Shown one piece after another: positions 1 through 7,650 of a stretch of DNA of 13,777 bases. Source of the stretch: Flavobacteriaceae bacterium (lineage in GTDB: Bacteria; Bacteroidota; Bacteroidia; Flavobacteriales; Flavobacteriaceae). Within the stretch, counting starts at the first letter, position 1. Each line of letters begins with the position of its first letter. The notes under the pieces were generated by a model, which was given only the letters and a program-made list of their open reading frames with translations, had not been told where the DNA came from and made no database searches. Position numbers and translations under genes: made by a program. The DNA lies in contig JABDLH010000252.1 of assembly GCA_013003145.1 (NCBI GenBank), positions 1 through 13,777 of the forward strand, given 5' to 3'.

Positions 1-611
1 TAAGCTCCAGGGATTCTGTCCGCTCACTGCTCAATAGCCAGGGATATTTCTACGCCACCGTAGATAGTACTGCAAGGCTGGGAAAACCCGAAGAGGTTGA
101 ACGAGAGCTCAGGAAGCAGGTGAATAAAGCTTATCGGGCAGGTATAGACGTAACCCATCTGGATGCCCATATGGGAGCGGCGTTGAGCACCCCGGATTTT
201 ATTGCGGCCTATATGCGGGTAGCTAAAGAGTTCAGACTGCCACAATTATTACCAAAAAGCATTCAGCAGTCAGACCATCCCGCCATCCGGGAACTGCTAG
301 ACCAGAATACAATTCTCATGGATGGCATCCATACCGTGACGCCGGAGGATTACAGGAAGGGACCGGAAAAATATTACGATCGCTTATTGAGAGAGCTACC
401 CCCGGGACTGCACTGCTTGCTGATACACCTGGCCTATGACGATGAAGAGATGCAAGCCATTACTGTTGATCATCCTGATTGGGGTGCAAGTTGGAGACAG
501 GCCGATTACGATTACTTCACCAGTGATGCATTTCGGAGTTTGCTGCAGGAAGAAGATATCATCCTGGTGACCTATCGCGAATTGCGCGATAAGATCAGCA
601 GGGCCGAATAG
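1..611 (+). CDS. ChbG/YdjC-family carbohydrate deacetylase, 5' truncated
   Basis: The reading frame is open from base 3 to the stop at 609-611 and enters from the left edge, so this is the C-terminal part (about 200 residues) of a longer protein. An internal GTG at 120 is not the real start, because the family pattern is already present upstream of it: a Glu-rich helix, then 'AGIDVTHLDAHMG'. The HLDAHMG stretch matches the metal-binding His/Asp motif of the ChbG/HpnK (YdjC) family, TIM-barrel-like enzymes that remove acetyl groups from N-acetylated sugars. The end of the protein, with 'LLIHLAYDD' and a final 'ILVTYRELRD', also fits the family. Substrate cannot be told. It is separated by 94 nt and an inverted repeat from the molybdenum operon, so a functional link is unlikely. 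Family assignment is fairly sure. Confidence 0.8.
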   Translation, partial: SSRDSVRSLLNSQGYFYATVDSTARLGKPEEVERELRKQVNKAYRAGIDVTHLDAHMGAALSTPDFIAAYMRVAKEFRLPQLLPKSIQQSDHPAIRELLDQNTILMDGIHTVTPEDYRKGPEKYYDRLLRELPPGLHCLLIHLAYDDEEMQAITVDHPDWGASWRQADYDYFTSDAFRSLLQEEDIILVTYRELRDKISRAE

Positions 612-638
612 TTTTAACATTTAACATATTGTTAAAAC
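611..638. promoter_or_regulatory. A/T-rich inverted repeat between the deacetylase and the molybdenum operon
   Basis: GTTTTAACA (611-619) and TGTTAAAAC (630-638) are perfect 9-nt inverted repeats around a 10-nt loop. A second nested palindrome, TTAACA-TAT-TGTTAA (621-635), shares the right arm, because TTTAACA occurs twice on the left. No T-run follows directly (CCCC comes next), so it is a poor intrinsic terminator. It could be an operator for the downstream operon or a weak terminator for the deacetylase. A TACCTTG sequence at 664-670 resembles the Bacteroidota -7 element TAnnTTTG, but I see no properly spaced -33 TTG. Role is inferred. Confidence 0.35.
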
Positions 639-705
639 CCCATTTTAAGAATTGATTTTTTGATACCTTGTAAGGACAACCAATTTCACAACTAACAAGC
701 TTGTT

Positions 706-1167
706 ATGCCAACTTATCAGATTAAAGTAAACGGGACAAGTCGTTCCGTCAATGTCAGTGAAGACACCCCCTTATTATGGATACTCCGGGATCATTTGGA
801 TCTGGTAGGGGCTAAATACGGATGTGGTATTGCCCAGTGCGGGGCATGCACTGTTCATCTGGACGGGCAGGCAGTTCGCAGTTGCGTGCTGACAGCGGCA
901 CAAGTCGAGAACAAGGAGATCACCACGATTGAAGGACTTTCAAAAGACGGCTCGCACCCGGTACAACAGGCCTGGAAAGAGGTAGATGTTCCCCAGTGCG
1001 GCTATTGCCAGGCAGGACAGATCATGACTGCAGCGGCTTTCCTGGAAAAAAACCCAAACCCGGAGTCTCAGGATATCAAAAGTGCTATGCAGGGGAATCT
1101 CTGCCGTTGTGCTTCATATAGCCGTATATACAAAGCTGTGGAAAAGGCAGCATCTAACATGAGCTAA
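706..1167 (+). CDS. IorA-like [2Fe-2S] subunit of a xanthine-oxidase-family molybdoenzyme
   Basis: This 153-residue protein is the small electron-transfer subunit of a molybdenum hydroxylase or dehydrogenase (CoxS/XdhA/IorA family). It carries electrons from the molybdenum site of the next gene's product outward. Two cluster sites are visible: a plant-ferredoxin-like site at Cys40, Cys45, Cys48 and Cys60, and a helical-domain site formed by Cys98, Cys101 ('CGYCQAGQ'), Cys133 and Cys135 ('GNLCRCASY'). Length is normal for the family and all eight cysteines are present. It has no signal peptide, whereas the partner subunit has a Tat signal, so it probably crosses the membrane folded with its partner. 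It is the first gene of the molybdenum cluster and lies 78 nt before the catalytic subunit. No FAD (CoxM-type) subunit is present, which fits the two-subunit isoquinoline-oxidoreductase/aldehyde-dehydrogenase subgroup. The substrate is unknown. Confidence 0.92.
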   Translation: MPTYQIKVNGTSRSVNVSEDTPLLWILRDHLDLVGAKYGCGIAQCGACTVHLDGQAVRSCVLTAAQVENKEITTIEGLSKDGSHPVQQAWKEVDVPQCGYCQAGQIMTAAAFLEKNPNPESQDIKSAMQGNLCRCASYSRIYKAVEKAASNMS

Positions 1168-1245
1168 TACTCATCAGCTGATTTTAATACAGGCCGGGGC
1201 TAAAAAACCGGTTCTTTATCAACAACTATTCACAAAACCAACGAT

Positions 1246-3417
1246 ATGTCTACTTCCAAGCCATCAATAACCTTCAGCCGACGCGATTTTATGAGAACCA
1301 GTTCACTGGCCAGTGGAGGAATATTAATCGGGTTTAATCTTTTTACTGCATGTAAACCAGAGGCCAAACCTCCTGTAGATCTTGCATCGCTCAATTACAA
1401 CGACTTTAATGCCTTTATTAAAATTGCAGACAATGGAGCTGTCACTATCTTTTCTCCGAACCCGGAAATAGGGCAGGGGGTTAAGACTTCCATGCCCATG
1501 TTGATCGCGGAAGAATTAGATGTATCCTGGGATAAGGTACTGGTAGAACAAGGAGTTCTGGATACCAATAATTACACAAGGCAGGTTGCCGGAGGTAGCC
1601 AGTCGATCAGGTTTGGCTGGGAACCACTCCGACAGACCGGTGCCACGGCCAGGCAGATGTTGGTAAATGCCGCTGCAGCCCGGTGGGGAGTAGATCCCTC
1701 GGAATGCTCTACCAGCGAAGGTGTCATTACTAACGGAGCAGGGGAAACCCTGGGATACGGGGATGTAGTTAAGGATGCAGCCGGAATGGAAGTACCGGAT
1801 AAAGTAAAACTTAAGAAGAAATCAGAATATAAGATCATCGGGAAAGACACCTGGAATGTTGACCTGGATAAAATAATCACCGGCCAACCGCTATTCGGCC
1901 TGGATTATAAAAAAGAAGGAATGTTGATTGCTTCTGTTATACGACCACCGGCATTCGGTCAAAAACTGGATTCCTATGATGAATCTGCGGCCAAGCAAAT
2001 AGAGGGTGTGTTGGATGTGGTTCCTTTTGGCGATAAGATCGCGGTCCTGGCCAAGGATACCTGGACAGCCATGAAGGGCAAAAAAGCTTTGGATGTCAGT
2101 TGGAAAGACGATAGTAAATTGGAGAGTACGGCCGATCACGATCGTATCCTGACCGGCTTGCTGGATGGAAAAGAGTTCCAGACGCTAAGAGCCGATGGGG
2201 ATGTGAAAAAAGCATTTGCCAGTGCCGATAAGGTACTGGAAAGGACTTATGAATCTCCGTTTCTCCCACATAATTGCCTGGAGCCTATGAACTTTTATGC
2301 GGATGTCCGCAGCGATAAAATTCACCTGGTAGGCCCAATTCAGACCCCTGAGCGTACAGCCCAGGAAATCGCAGAAAAATTAGGGCGAAACCCAGATGAA
2401 ATTCACCTGGAAATGACCCGGATGGGCGGTGGTTTCGGGAGGAGGTTGTACGGAGATTTTGCCATGGAAGCTGCGGAAATTTCGAGCAAGGCCGGGAAAC
2501 CAGTGAAAGTCGTCTTTTCTCGGGAAGACGATATGGCTGCCGGAATTTACAGGCCGGCGATAAAATACAGGATAAAGGCTGCAGTAAAAGACGGTGAAGT
2601 AACTGCTTACCATCTTAAGGAAGCATCGGTCAACAGTAATATGTATGGCCTGATCCCTAATTTCTTTCCCGCCGGGGCTATTGAAAATTACCAGGTGGAT
2701 GTCGCCAAGCACGATAGTAATATAACCACCGGGGCATGGAGAGCCCCTTATACTAATTTCCTGGCCTTTGCAGAACAGAGTTTCTTTGATGAACTCGCAG
2801 AAATGATGGAAGTAGACAGGGTTCAGTTAAGGCTGGATCTTTTACAGAATGTAAAAGGAACCACGGACGAACGGATACAATATTCCCCGGAACGAATGGA
2901 AGAGGTCATTAAGACCGCTGTAGAGAAATCCGGTTGGGGTAATCAGCCCGATGGTGTATACCAGGGCTTTGTCAATTATTACTGCCATAACAGTCATGTG
3001 GCCGAAGTGGCCAACGTGGAGATCGAAGATGGCATGCCGGTGGTGAAAAAGATAACCTGTGTGGTCGATTGCGGGATAGTTGTCAACCCATTAGGAGCAA
3101 TGAACCAGATAGAAGGAGGAGTAATCGATGGTGTCGGACATGCCATGTACGGGGATTTTGCATTTGAAAAAGGTGTACCCCAGTCCGGTAATTTTGACAG
3201 TTACAGACTGATCAGGATAAACGAGGCTCCGGAAGTGGAAGTGCACCTGATGGAAAACGATTTCTCCCCCACAGGCCTGGGGGAACCCACCTTGCCGCCA
3301 GCAGGGGGCGCTGTTGCCAATGCTTTAAAAGCCGCTACAGGCAAGCGCTTATACAAGCAACCTTTTACAAAATACCCGGAATTACTAACCGTTCCCGAAA
3401 AGGAAATAATAGGATAA
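1246..3417 (+). CDS. IorB-like molybdopterin catalytic subunit with Tat signal
   Basis: This 723-residue subunit holds the molybdenum cofactor and oxidises an aldehyde or N-heterocycle by hydroxylation. The N-terminus has a twin-arginine motif (SRRDFM, residues 11-16), a hydrophobic stretch and 'LFTAC' at 32-36, which could be a lipobox with Cys36 as lipidated residue. The enzyme is therefore probably a periplasmic, perhaps membrane-anchored, Tat substrate. Family landmarks are IGQGVK near 75-80, LEPMN at 345-349, the cofactor-binding GGGFGRR at 394-400, GAWRAP at 496-501, QIEGG at 621-625 and the catalytic Glu680 in 'GLGEPTLPPAGG'. Length matches IorB-type large subunits, which carry tandem molybdenum-binding domains. 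Only one nucleotide separates it from moaD, so structural and cofactor genes are probably co-transcribed. The FAD subunit is absent, so electrons probably pass to a cytochrome or quinone system encoded elsewhere. Substrate cannot be read from the sequence. Confidence 0.92.
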   Translation: MSTSKPSITFSRRDFMRTSSLASGGILIGFNLFTACKPEAKPPVDLASLNYNDFNAFIKIADNGAVTIFSPNPEIGQGVKTSMPMLIAEELDVSWDKVLVEQGVLDTNNYTRQVAGGSQSIRFGWEPLRQTGATARQMLVNAAAARWGVDPSECSTSEGVITNGAGETLGYGDVVKDAAGMEVPDKVKLKKKSEYKIIGKDTWNVDLDKIITGQPLFGLDYKKEGMLIASVIRPPAFGQKLDSYDESAAKQIEGVLDVVPFGDKIAVLAKDTWTAMKGKKALDVSWKDDSKLESTADHDRILTGLLDGKEFQTLRADGDVKKAFASADKVLERTYESPFLPHNCLEPMNFYADVRSDKIHLVGPIQTPERTAQEIAEKLGRNPDEIHLEMTRMGGGFGRRLYGDFAMEAAEISSKAGKPVKVVFSREDDMAAGIYRPAIKYRIKAAVKDGEVTAYHLKEASVNSNMYGLIPNFFPAGAIENYQVDVAKHDSNITTGAWRAPYTNFLAFAEQSFFDELAEMMEVDRVQLRLDLLQNVKGTTDERIQYSPERMEEVIKTAVEKSGWGNQPDGVYQGFVNYYCHNSHVAEVANVEIEDGMPVVKKITCVVDCGIVVNPLGAMNQIEGGVIDGVGHAMYGDFAFEKGVPQSGNFDSYRLIRINEAPEVEVHLMENDFSPTGLGEPTLPPAGGAVANALKAATGKRLYKQPFTKYPELLTVPEKEIIG

Positions 3418-3418
3418 T

Positions 3419-3664
3419 ATGACTGTATTACTTTTTGGTGTTACCAGGGATATCGTAGGTGCCGAGGCCCTGGAAATGCCTGTTGATAAGGTAGGATCAA
3501 TACGTACCGTTGGAGATCTCCGAAGCTACCTGCAAGATACTTTTCCGTCGCTGAAAAATTTGTCTTCACTCCTGGTAGCCGTCAATAATTCATACGCCGA
3601 GGATGACATCAAACTCGATAATTTTGATGAAATTGCATTGATACCGCCGGTTAGCGGTGGGTAG
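3419..3664 (+). CDS. moaD: MoaD, small subunit of molybdopterin synthase
   Basis: This 81-residue ubiquitin-like protein ends in 'PPVSGG'. The C-terminal Gly-Gly is adenylated and turned into a thiocarboxylate, which donates sulfur to precursor Z (cyclic pyranopterin monophosphate) in the cytoplasm. The beta-grasp pattern 'FDEIALIPPVSGG' is typical, and the length is normal for the family. Its start lies 1 nt after the stop of the catalytic subunit, so translation is probably coupled. Its activating enzyme, the MoeB-rhodanese fusion, is three genes downstream. MoaE, the catalytic large subunit that MoaD needs, is not in this window and must be elsewhere or beyond the edge. Confidence 0.92.
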   Translation: MTVLLFGVTRDIVGAEALEMPVDKVGSIRTVGDLRSYLQDTFPSLKNLSSLLVAVNNSYAEDDIKLDNFDEIALIPPVSGG

Positions 3665-3726
3665 TACCCAGAAACTATCACTCCCAACAGCCAGGGAGCT
3701 TATTAATCAATCCATTAGCAGCTTAT

Positions 3727-4710
3727 ATGCTCATAGACAACCATCATAGAACAATTAATTACCTGAGACTGGCGGTTACCGATCGTTGTAACTTACGTTG
3801 CAATTACTGCATGCCCTCAGAAGGCATACAATTCGCTAAAAAAGAACAACTGCTGACTACGGAAGAATTGTGCCGGGTGAGTGCATTGATGGTGGCAGAA
3901 GGAATAGATAAGATAAGGATTACCGGTGGTGAGCCTTTTGTTCGGAAAGACCTGATGGTATTATTGCGATTCCTGGCCGGTCTAAAAGATCTGAAAGACA
4001 TTTCAATTACGACGAATGCCACCCTGATCGGTCCTTATATCGAAGAACTGAAAGAACTGGGTGTGACCAATGTCAATGTCAGTTTAGATGCCATTGACCG
4101 GGAAAATTTTAAGCGGATCACCAGGCGAGATCAATATGACCTGGTATTCCAAAACCTGAAGCTGTTGATCGATAAGGGTTTTAATGTGCGTGTCAATTGC
4201 ATTGTCCTGGATGGTCAGAATACGGAAGAGATCATCCCGATGCTTCAATTGGCCAAAGATTACCCAGTATCGGTAAGATTCCTGGAAGAGATGCCTTTTA
4301 ACGGGGGGAGCAAGAGTTTTAATAGTATTCGCTGGGATCATCATAAGATCCTGGACACCATAAGCTCGGTCTACCCGGAGTATGATAAGCTGGAATCTCC
4401 CGCAACTTCTACTTCAGTAAACTACAAGATTAAAGGGCATAAAGGAAGTTTTGGAATCATCCCTTCATTCAGCAGAACTTTTTGTGGTAGTTGTAACCGG
4501 TTGAGGATTACGGCCAAGGGTGATGTGATCACCTGCCTCTATGGCAAACCAAAAGCCAATATCAGGGACCTGATCCGCGGGGATAATAGCGCTGAAGCAG
4601 TTACTAAAGCCGTAAGACAGGCCATCGGTAAGAGGGCGAAAACAGGTTTTGAAGCACAGGAAAATTTTGATGGAGTTTTTGAGAATTCCATGACCTCTAT
4701 CGGAGGCTGA
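3727..4710 (+). CDS. moaA: MoaA, GTP 3',8-cyclase
   Basis: This 327-residue radical-SAM enzyme makes the first committed intermediate of molybdenum cofactor synthesis from GTP, normally together with MoaC. The N-terminal [4Fe-4S]/SAM motif is Cys21-x3-Cys25-x2-Cys28 ('CNLRCNYC'), followed by 'RITGGEP' near 64-70. The C-terminal substrate-binding cluster is Cys253, Cys256 ('CGSCNRLR') and Cys270. The protein ends in Gly-Gly, a conserved tail that MoaA proteins need for catalysis. All expected features are present and length is normal. A 62-nt spacer separates it from moaD. MoaC, its usual partner, is not encoded here. Confidence 0.96.
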   Translation: MLIDNHHRTINYLRLAVTDRCNLRCNYCMPSEGIQFAKKEQLLTTEELCRVSALMVAEGIDKIRITGGEPFVRKDLMVLLRFLAGLKDLKDISITTNATLIGPYIEELKELGVTNVNVSLDAIDRENFKRITRRDQYDLVFQNLKLLIDKGFNVRVNCIVLDGQNTEEIIPMLQLAKDYPVSVRFLEEMPFNGGSKSFNSIRWDHHKILDTISSVYPEYDKLESPATSTSVNYKIKGHKGSFGIIPSFSRTFCGSCNRLRITAKGDVITCLYGKPKANIRDLIRGDNSAEAVTKAVRQAIGKRAKTGFEAQENFDGVFENSMTSIGG

Positions 4711-4722
4711 AGAATTGCAATT

Positions 4723-5340
4723 ATGAGTAGAAATAATCATAAGAAAGAAGGAGTGCCACCGCTTTATGGACTTGTATTATGCGGAGGTCAAAGCAGTAGG
4801 ATGGGCCAGGACAAAGGATTGATTTCCTACCATGGAATACCGCAAAGAGAATATCTGTACAAGTTGCTGAGTCAACATTGCGAAAAAACATTTATGAGTA
4901 TTCGTTCGGAACAACTCGACTCCTTAGATAGCCACTTCAATACGATAATCGATCAAGATAAATATCGAGGTCCCTACAACGGACTTCTTAGTGCGCATGC
5001 TCAATTTCCTGAAGCAGCATGGCTAGTACTTGCCTGCGATCTCCCGCTTATGGATGATGAAGGGATCCGCACCCTGGTTGATTCCAGGAGGACGGGTAAG
5101 ATAGCCACCGCCTTTACAACCTCTCGATCCGATCTGCCGGAACCCCTGGCAGCTATCTGGGAACCCGCTGCCCTGGAAGAATCCATTGCCTACCTCGTAA
5201 ATGCAAAGAGCAGCTGCCCGAGGAAATTCCTGATCAATTCAGAGACCGAATTGCTTAGGGCGACAAAAGATGAATGGCTTATCAATGCTAATTCCCTGCA
5301 AGACTATAAAGAAGTCCATGAGAAACTAAAAATGTCGTGA
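4723..5340 (+). CDS. mobA: MobA-like molybdenum cofactor guanylyltransferase
   Basis: This 205-residue protein attaches GMP to molybdopterin from GTP, giving the guanine-dinucleotide cofactor. The nucleotide-binding signature 'LCGGQSSRMGQDKG' lies at about 19-32, and the Mg-binding 'LACDLPLMDD' at 103-112 contains Asp106. 'PEPLAAIWEP' (139-148) and a C-terminal 'NANSLQDY' are also MobA-like. It sits 12 nt after moaA and overlaps the start of moeB. A second nucleotidyltransferase of the MocA type closes the operon, so the two may serve different enzymes or different cofactor forms. Assignment to MobA over MocA rests on the CGGxSxRMGxDKG form of the signature and the absence of the GDQP motif. 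Confidence 0.88.
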   Translation: MSRNNHKKEGVPPLYGLVLCGGQSSRMGQDKGLISYHGIPQREYLYKLLSQHCEKTFMSIRSEQLDSLDSHFNTIIDQDKYRGPYNGLLSAHAQFPEAAWLVLACDLPLMDDEGIRTLVDSRRTGKIATAFTTSRSDLPEPLAAIWEPAALEESIAYLVNAKSSCPRKFLINSETELLRATKDEWLINANSLQDYKEVHEKLKMS

Positions 5341-6413
5341 AAAGTAATCGTTACATCAGGCAGACCACTTTAAAAAGTTTTGGGCAGGAAGCCCAGAAAA
5401 AATTGGCTGATGCCAGGGTGCTCATTGTAGGGTTAGGAGGTTTAGGCCTTCCTGTTGCCCAGTACCTCAATGCCATGGGCGTGGGTACATTGGGTTTGGT
5501 TGATGGGGATGTGGTAGAGCTTCATAATTTACAGCGGCAGGTATTATATACTGAAGAAAATTGTGGCACCTCTAAACTGGAGGCTGCGATCCGCTTTTTG
5601 GAAAAGCAAAATTCAGAGACAAATCTGAAGGGTCACCAGCTTTTCCTGGATCGGAATAATGCCTTGAACATTATTGAGAACTACGATGTCATTGTTGACG
5701 CTACAGACAATTTCCCGGCGCGGTATCTCATCAATGATGCTTGTGTCATACTAGGTAAGCCATTTATATATGGTGCTTTACACGCCTTTGAAGGACAGCT
5801 GAGCGTATTTAATTACCGCGAAGGACCAACCTACCGCTGCCTCTTCCCGAATATGCCTAAGAGTGGCGAAATTGCAAATTGTGATCAACACGGGGTATTG
5901 GGAGTATTGCCGGGAATTATAGGAAACTTACAAGCCCTGGAGGCTGTAAAAGTAATCACGGGTATAGGTCAAGTATTGTCAGGTAAACTGCTGCTTTTTG
6001 ATGGACTCTCACAGCGTACCCAACAAATAAATTTCACTTTAAAGACAGAAAACAGGCAAATCAAATCCCTGGCTGAAGATTATAACAGTGCTAGCTGCGA
6101 TGCACGAATGAAAAGCCAGGAGATAGAACTCTTCTTAAAAAAATCATATGATCCGGATTCTGACCAGCTTATAGACGTACGTTCATCAGAAGAATTTAAG
6201 GAGGACCATTTACCCAATGCCATTAATATTCCTTTAAATGTATTGGATCAGAACCTGGATGTTCTGCATCCGGCAAAAAACGTCTACTTGCTCTGTGCTT
6301 CCGGCTTACGCAGCCAGAAGGCATGGGAACTCCTGAAAGATCATGTAGCCCCAGAGCGACTCATCGTGATCCAAGGAGGTATGAATACACTCCGGATGGC
6401 CACAAAACCGTAA
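5337..6413 (+). CDS. moeB: MoeB/ThiF-type adenylyltransferase fused to a rhodanese domain
   Basis: This 358-residue fusion activates the C-terminal Gly-Gly of MoaD with ATP and probably supplies the sulfur. The N-terminal E1-like domain (about 1-245) has the Rossmann motif GLGGLG (32-37), Asp56, Arg67, Lys80 and 'DATDNFPARYL' (121-131). The structural zinc CxxC pairs of E. coli MoeB are missing: the first is TYRC (only Cys168), and no second pair is seen. Cys182 in 'ANCDQHG' is a candidate conserved cysteine. The rhodanese domain (about 260-355) has 'DVRSSEEF' and an active loop starting at Cys320 (CASGLRS). The GTG start at 5337 overlaps mobA's TGA stop and is supported because the conserved N-terminus (RYIRQ) begins five codons later. 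It could also serve ThiS, but the neighbours point to MoaD. Confidence 0.9.
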   Translation: MKSNRYIRQTTLKSFGQEAQKKLADARVLIVGLGGLGLPVAQYLNAMGVGTLGLVDGDVVELHNLQRQVLYTEENCGTSKLEAAIRFLEKQNSETNLKGHQLFLDRNNALNIIENYDVIVDATDNFPARYLINDACVILGKPFIYGALHAFEGQLSVFNYREGPTYRCLFPNMPKSGEIANCDQHGVLGVLPGIIGNLQALEAVKVITGIGQVLSGKLLLFDGLSQRTQQINFTLKTENRQIKSLAEDYNSASCDARMKSQEIELFLKKSYDPDSDQLIDVRSSEEFKEDHLPNAINIPLNVLDQNLDVLHPAKNVYLLCASGLRSQKAWELLKDHVAPERLIVIQGGMNTLRMATKP

Positions 6414-6438
6414 TGATATATCGAATTTATCCACAACT

Positions 6439-7650
6439 ATGACAGAAACGATGATTACCTATAAGGAAGCAATGCAGGCAGTTTTAAACCAGGCTTGTCG
6501 TTATGGGGAAGAACTTGTTTTTCTCAAAGATGCAGGTGGCAGGGTACTGGCCGAAAATATTTATGCCGACAGGGATTTTCCTCCTTTTGACCGGGCCACC
6601 AAGGACGGCATTGCTATTCGGTTTGAGTCTTTCCAGGGTGGGCGTAAAGATTTTGAAATAGAATCGGTGGTTCCTGCAGGAGAGCCACTCACTGCGCTCA
6701 GGGAGACAGAACACTGTGTTGAGATCATGACAGGAGCCGTGGTGCCTATGGATACAGACACGGTAGTGATGTACGAAGAGGTTGATATCGCACACCAGGT
6801 GGCAACACTAAAAACAAACCCGGTTAAAGGGCAGAATATACATCGGCGTGGAAGTGATCTTAAAAAGGGTGATATCCTTATTACAGAGAACAGCAGGATT
6901 ACTCCAGCAGAAATAGGAATTCTCGCATCGGTAGGGTGCGAACAGGTCAAGGTGAGGAAACTTCCTAAAGTTGCCATCATCTCTACGGGGAACGAATTGG
7001 TAGAGGTAGGACAAACCCCTTTGCCACACCAGATCAGGAAGTCTAATGCCCACACGCTCTACACGGCATTAAAAAATGAAGGAATCACCCCGCTCTTATT
7101 GCATGTATATGACGATGTGGATATGATCCGGCAAAAATTGCAATACGCCATTGAAGAAATGGATGTACTCCTTCTGAGTGGAGGGGTATCTAAGGGTAAA
7201 TATGATTTTATACCCGGTATCATGAAGGACCTGGGTGTAGAAAAGATATTTCATCGTGTACTGCAGCAACCGGGGAAACCTTTTTGGTTCGGGAGCAGGA
7301 AAGCGTCGAATACCCAGGTATTTTCCTTTCCCGGGAACCCTGTATCTACCTTTGTCAATTATCATTTGTATTTTAAGAACTGGTTAAGGCTGTCCCTGGG
7401 AGTGCCGGGAGAAGAGTTAGAGGTTGTTCTTGCAGAGAACATGGACATCAAGGGCACACTGACTAAGTTTATACAGGTGAAGACCTACTGGGACAGTGGC
7501 TGCCTCAAGGCCAGGGTAGTACACGGCAATGGCTCCGGGGACCTGGCAAGCCTGGCACAGACAGATGGTTTTATTTGTCTGGAACCCAGGGAAGAGGAGT
7601 ACAAACAAGGTACAGCGGTGCGCTTTGTGCCTACAAGAAGCTTATATTAA
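6439..7650 (+). CDS. moeA: MoeA, molybdopterin molybdenumtransferase
   Basis: This 403-residue protein inserts molybdate into adenylylated molybdopterin. Recognisable segments in order are 'PPFDRATKDGIA' (48-59, canonical DRSAMDGYA with Lys and Ile changes), 'MTGAVVP' (97-103), 'HRRGSDLKKGD' (135-145), 'AIISTGNEL' (179-187), 'LLSGGVSKGKYD' (245-256, ending in the metal-linked Asp), 'QQPGKP' (276-281) and 'FPGNPVST' (297-304). These span the usual MoeA domains I to IV and the length is normal. The start at 6439 follows a 25-nt spacer; a second in-frame ATG four codons on is also possible. Its stop directly abuts the xdhC start. MoeA usually works with MogA/MoaB, which is not in this window. 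Confidence 0.95.
   Translation: MTETMITYKEAMQAVLNQACRYGEELVFLKDAGGRVLAENIYADRDFPPFDRATKDGIAIRFESFQGGRKDFEIESVVPAGEPLTALRETEHCVEIMTGAVVPMDTDTVVMYEEVDIAHQVATLKTNPVKGQNIHRRGSDLKKGDILITENSRITPAEIGILASVGCEQVKVRKLPKVAIISTGNELVEVGQTPLPHQIRKSNAHTLYTALKNEGITPLLLHVYDDVDMIRQKLQYAIEEMDVLLLSGGVSKGKYDFIPGIMKDLGVEKIFHRVLQQPGKPFWFGSRKASNTQVFSFPGNPVSTFVNYHLYFKNWLRLSLGVPGEELEVVLAENMDIKGTLTKFIQVKTYWDSGCLKARVVHGNGSGDLASLAQTDGFICLEPREEEYKQGTAVRFVPTRSLY

Noticed and set aside
120..611. A complete 163-residue gene starting at GTG 120
   Set aside because: The frame is open to the window edge, and family-like sequence occurs upstream of 120, so the gene is truncated and the GTG is internal.
1173..1182. Palindrome ATCAGCTGAT and a CCGG-loop-CCGG hairpin near 1193-1212 in the gap between the two enzyme subunit genes
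   Set aside because: Both are short, the hairpin stem has only four strong pairs and no proper T-run, and both subunits must be made together. Chance is the simpler reading.
3681..3698. CTCCC / GGGAG hairpin between moaD and moaA
   Set aside because: Only five base pairs with an 8-nt loop and no T-run; a terminator here would split a plainly co-functional operon. It also bears no resemblance to the long, structured Moco riboswitch.
6561..7055. Long minus-strand open frame (164 codons) opposite moeA
   Set aside because: It lies wholly inside a gene with strong MoeA motifs, its translation has no recognisable motif and is rich in Ser, Thr and Pro, as expected for an antisense shadow.
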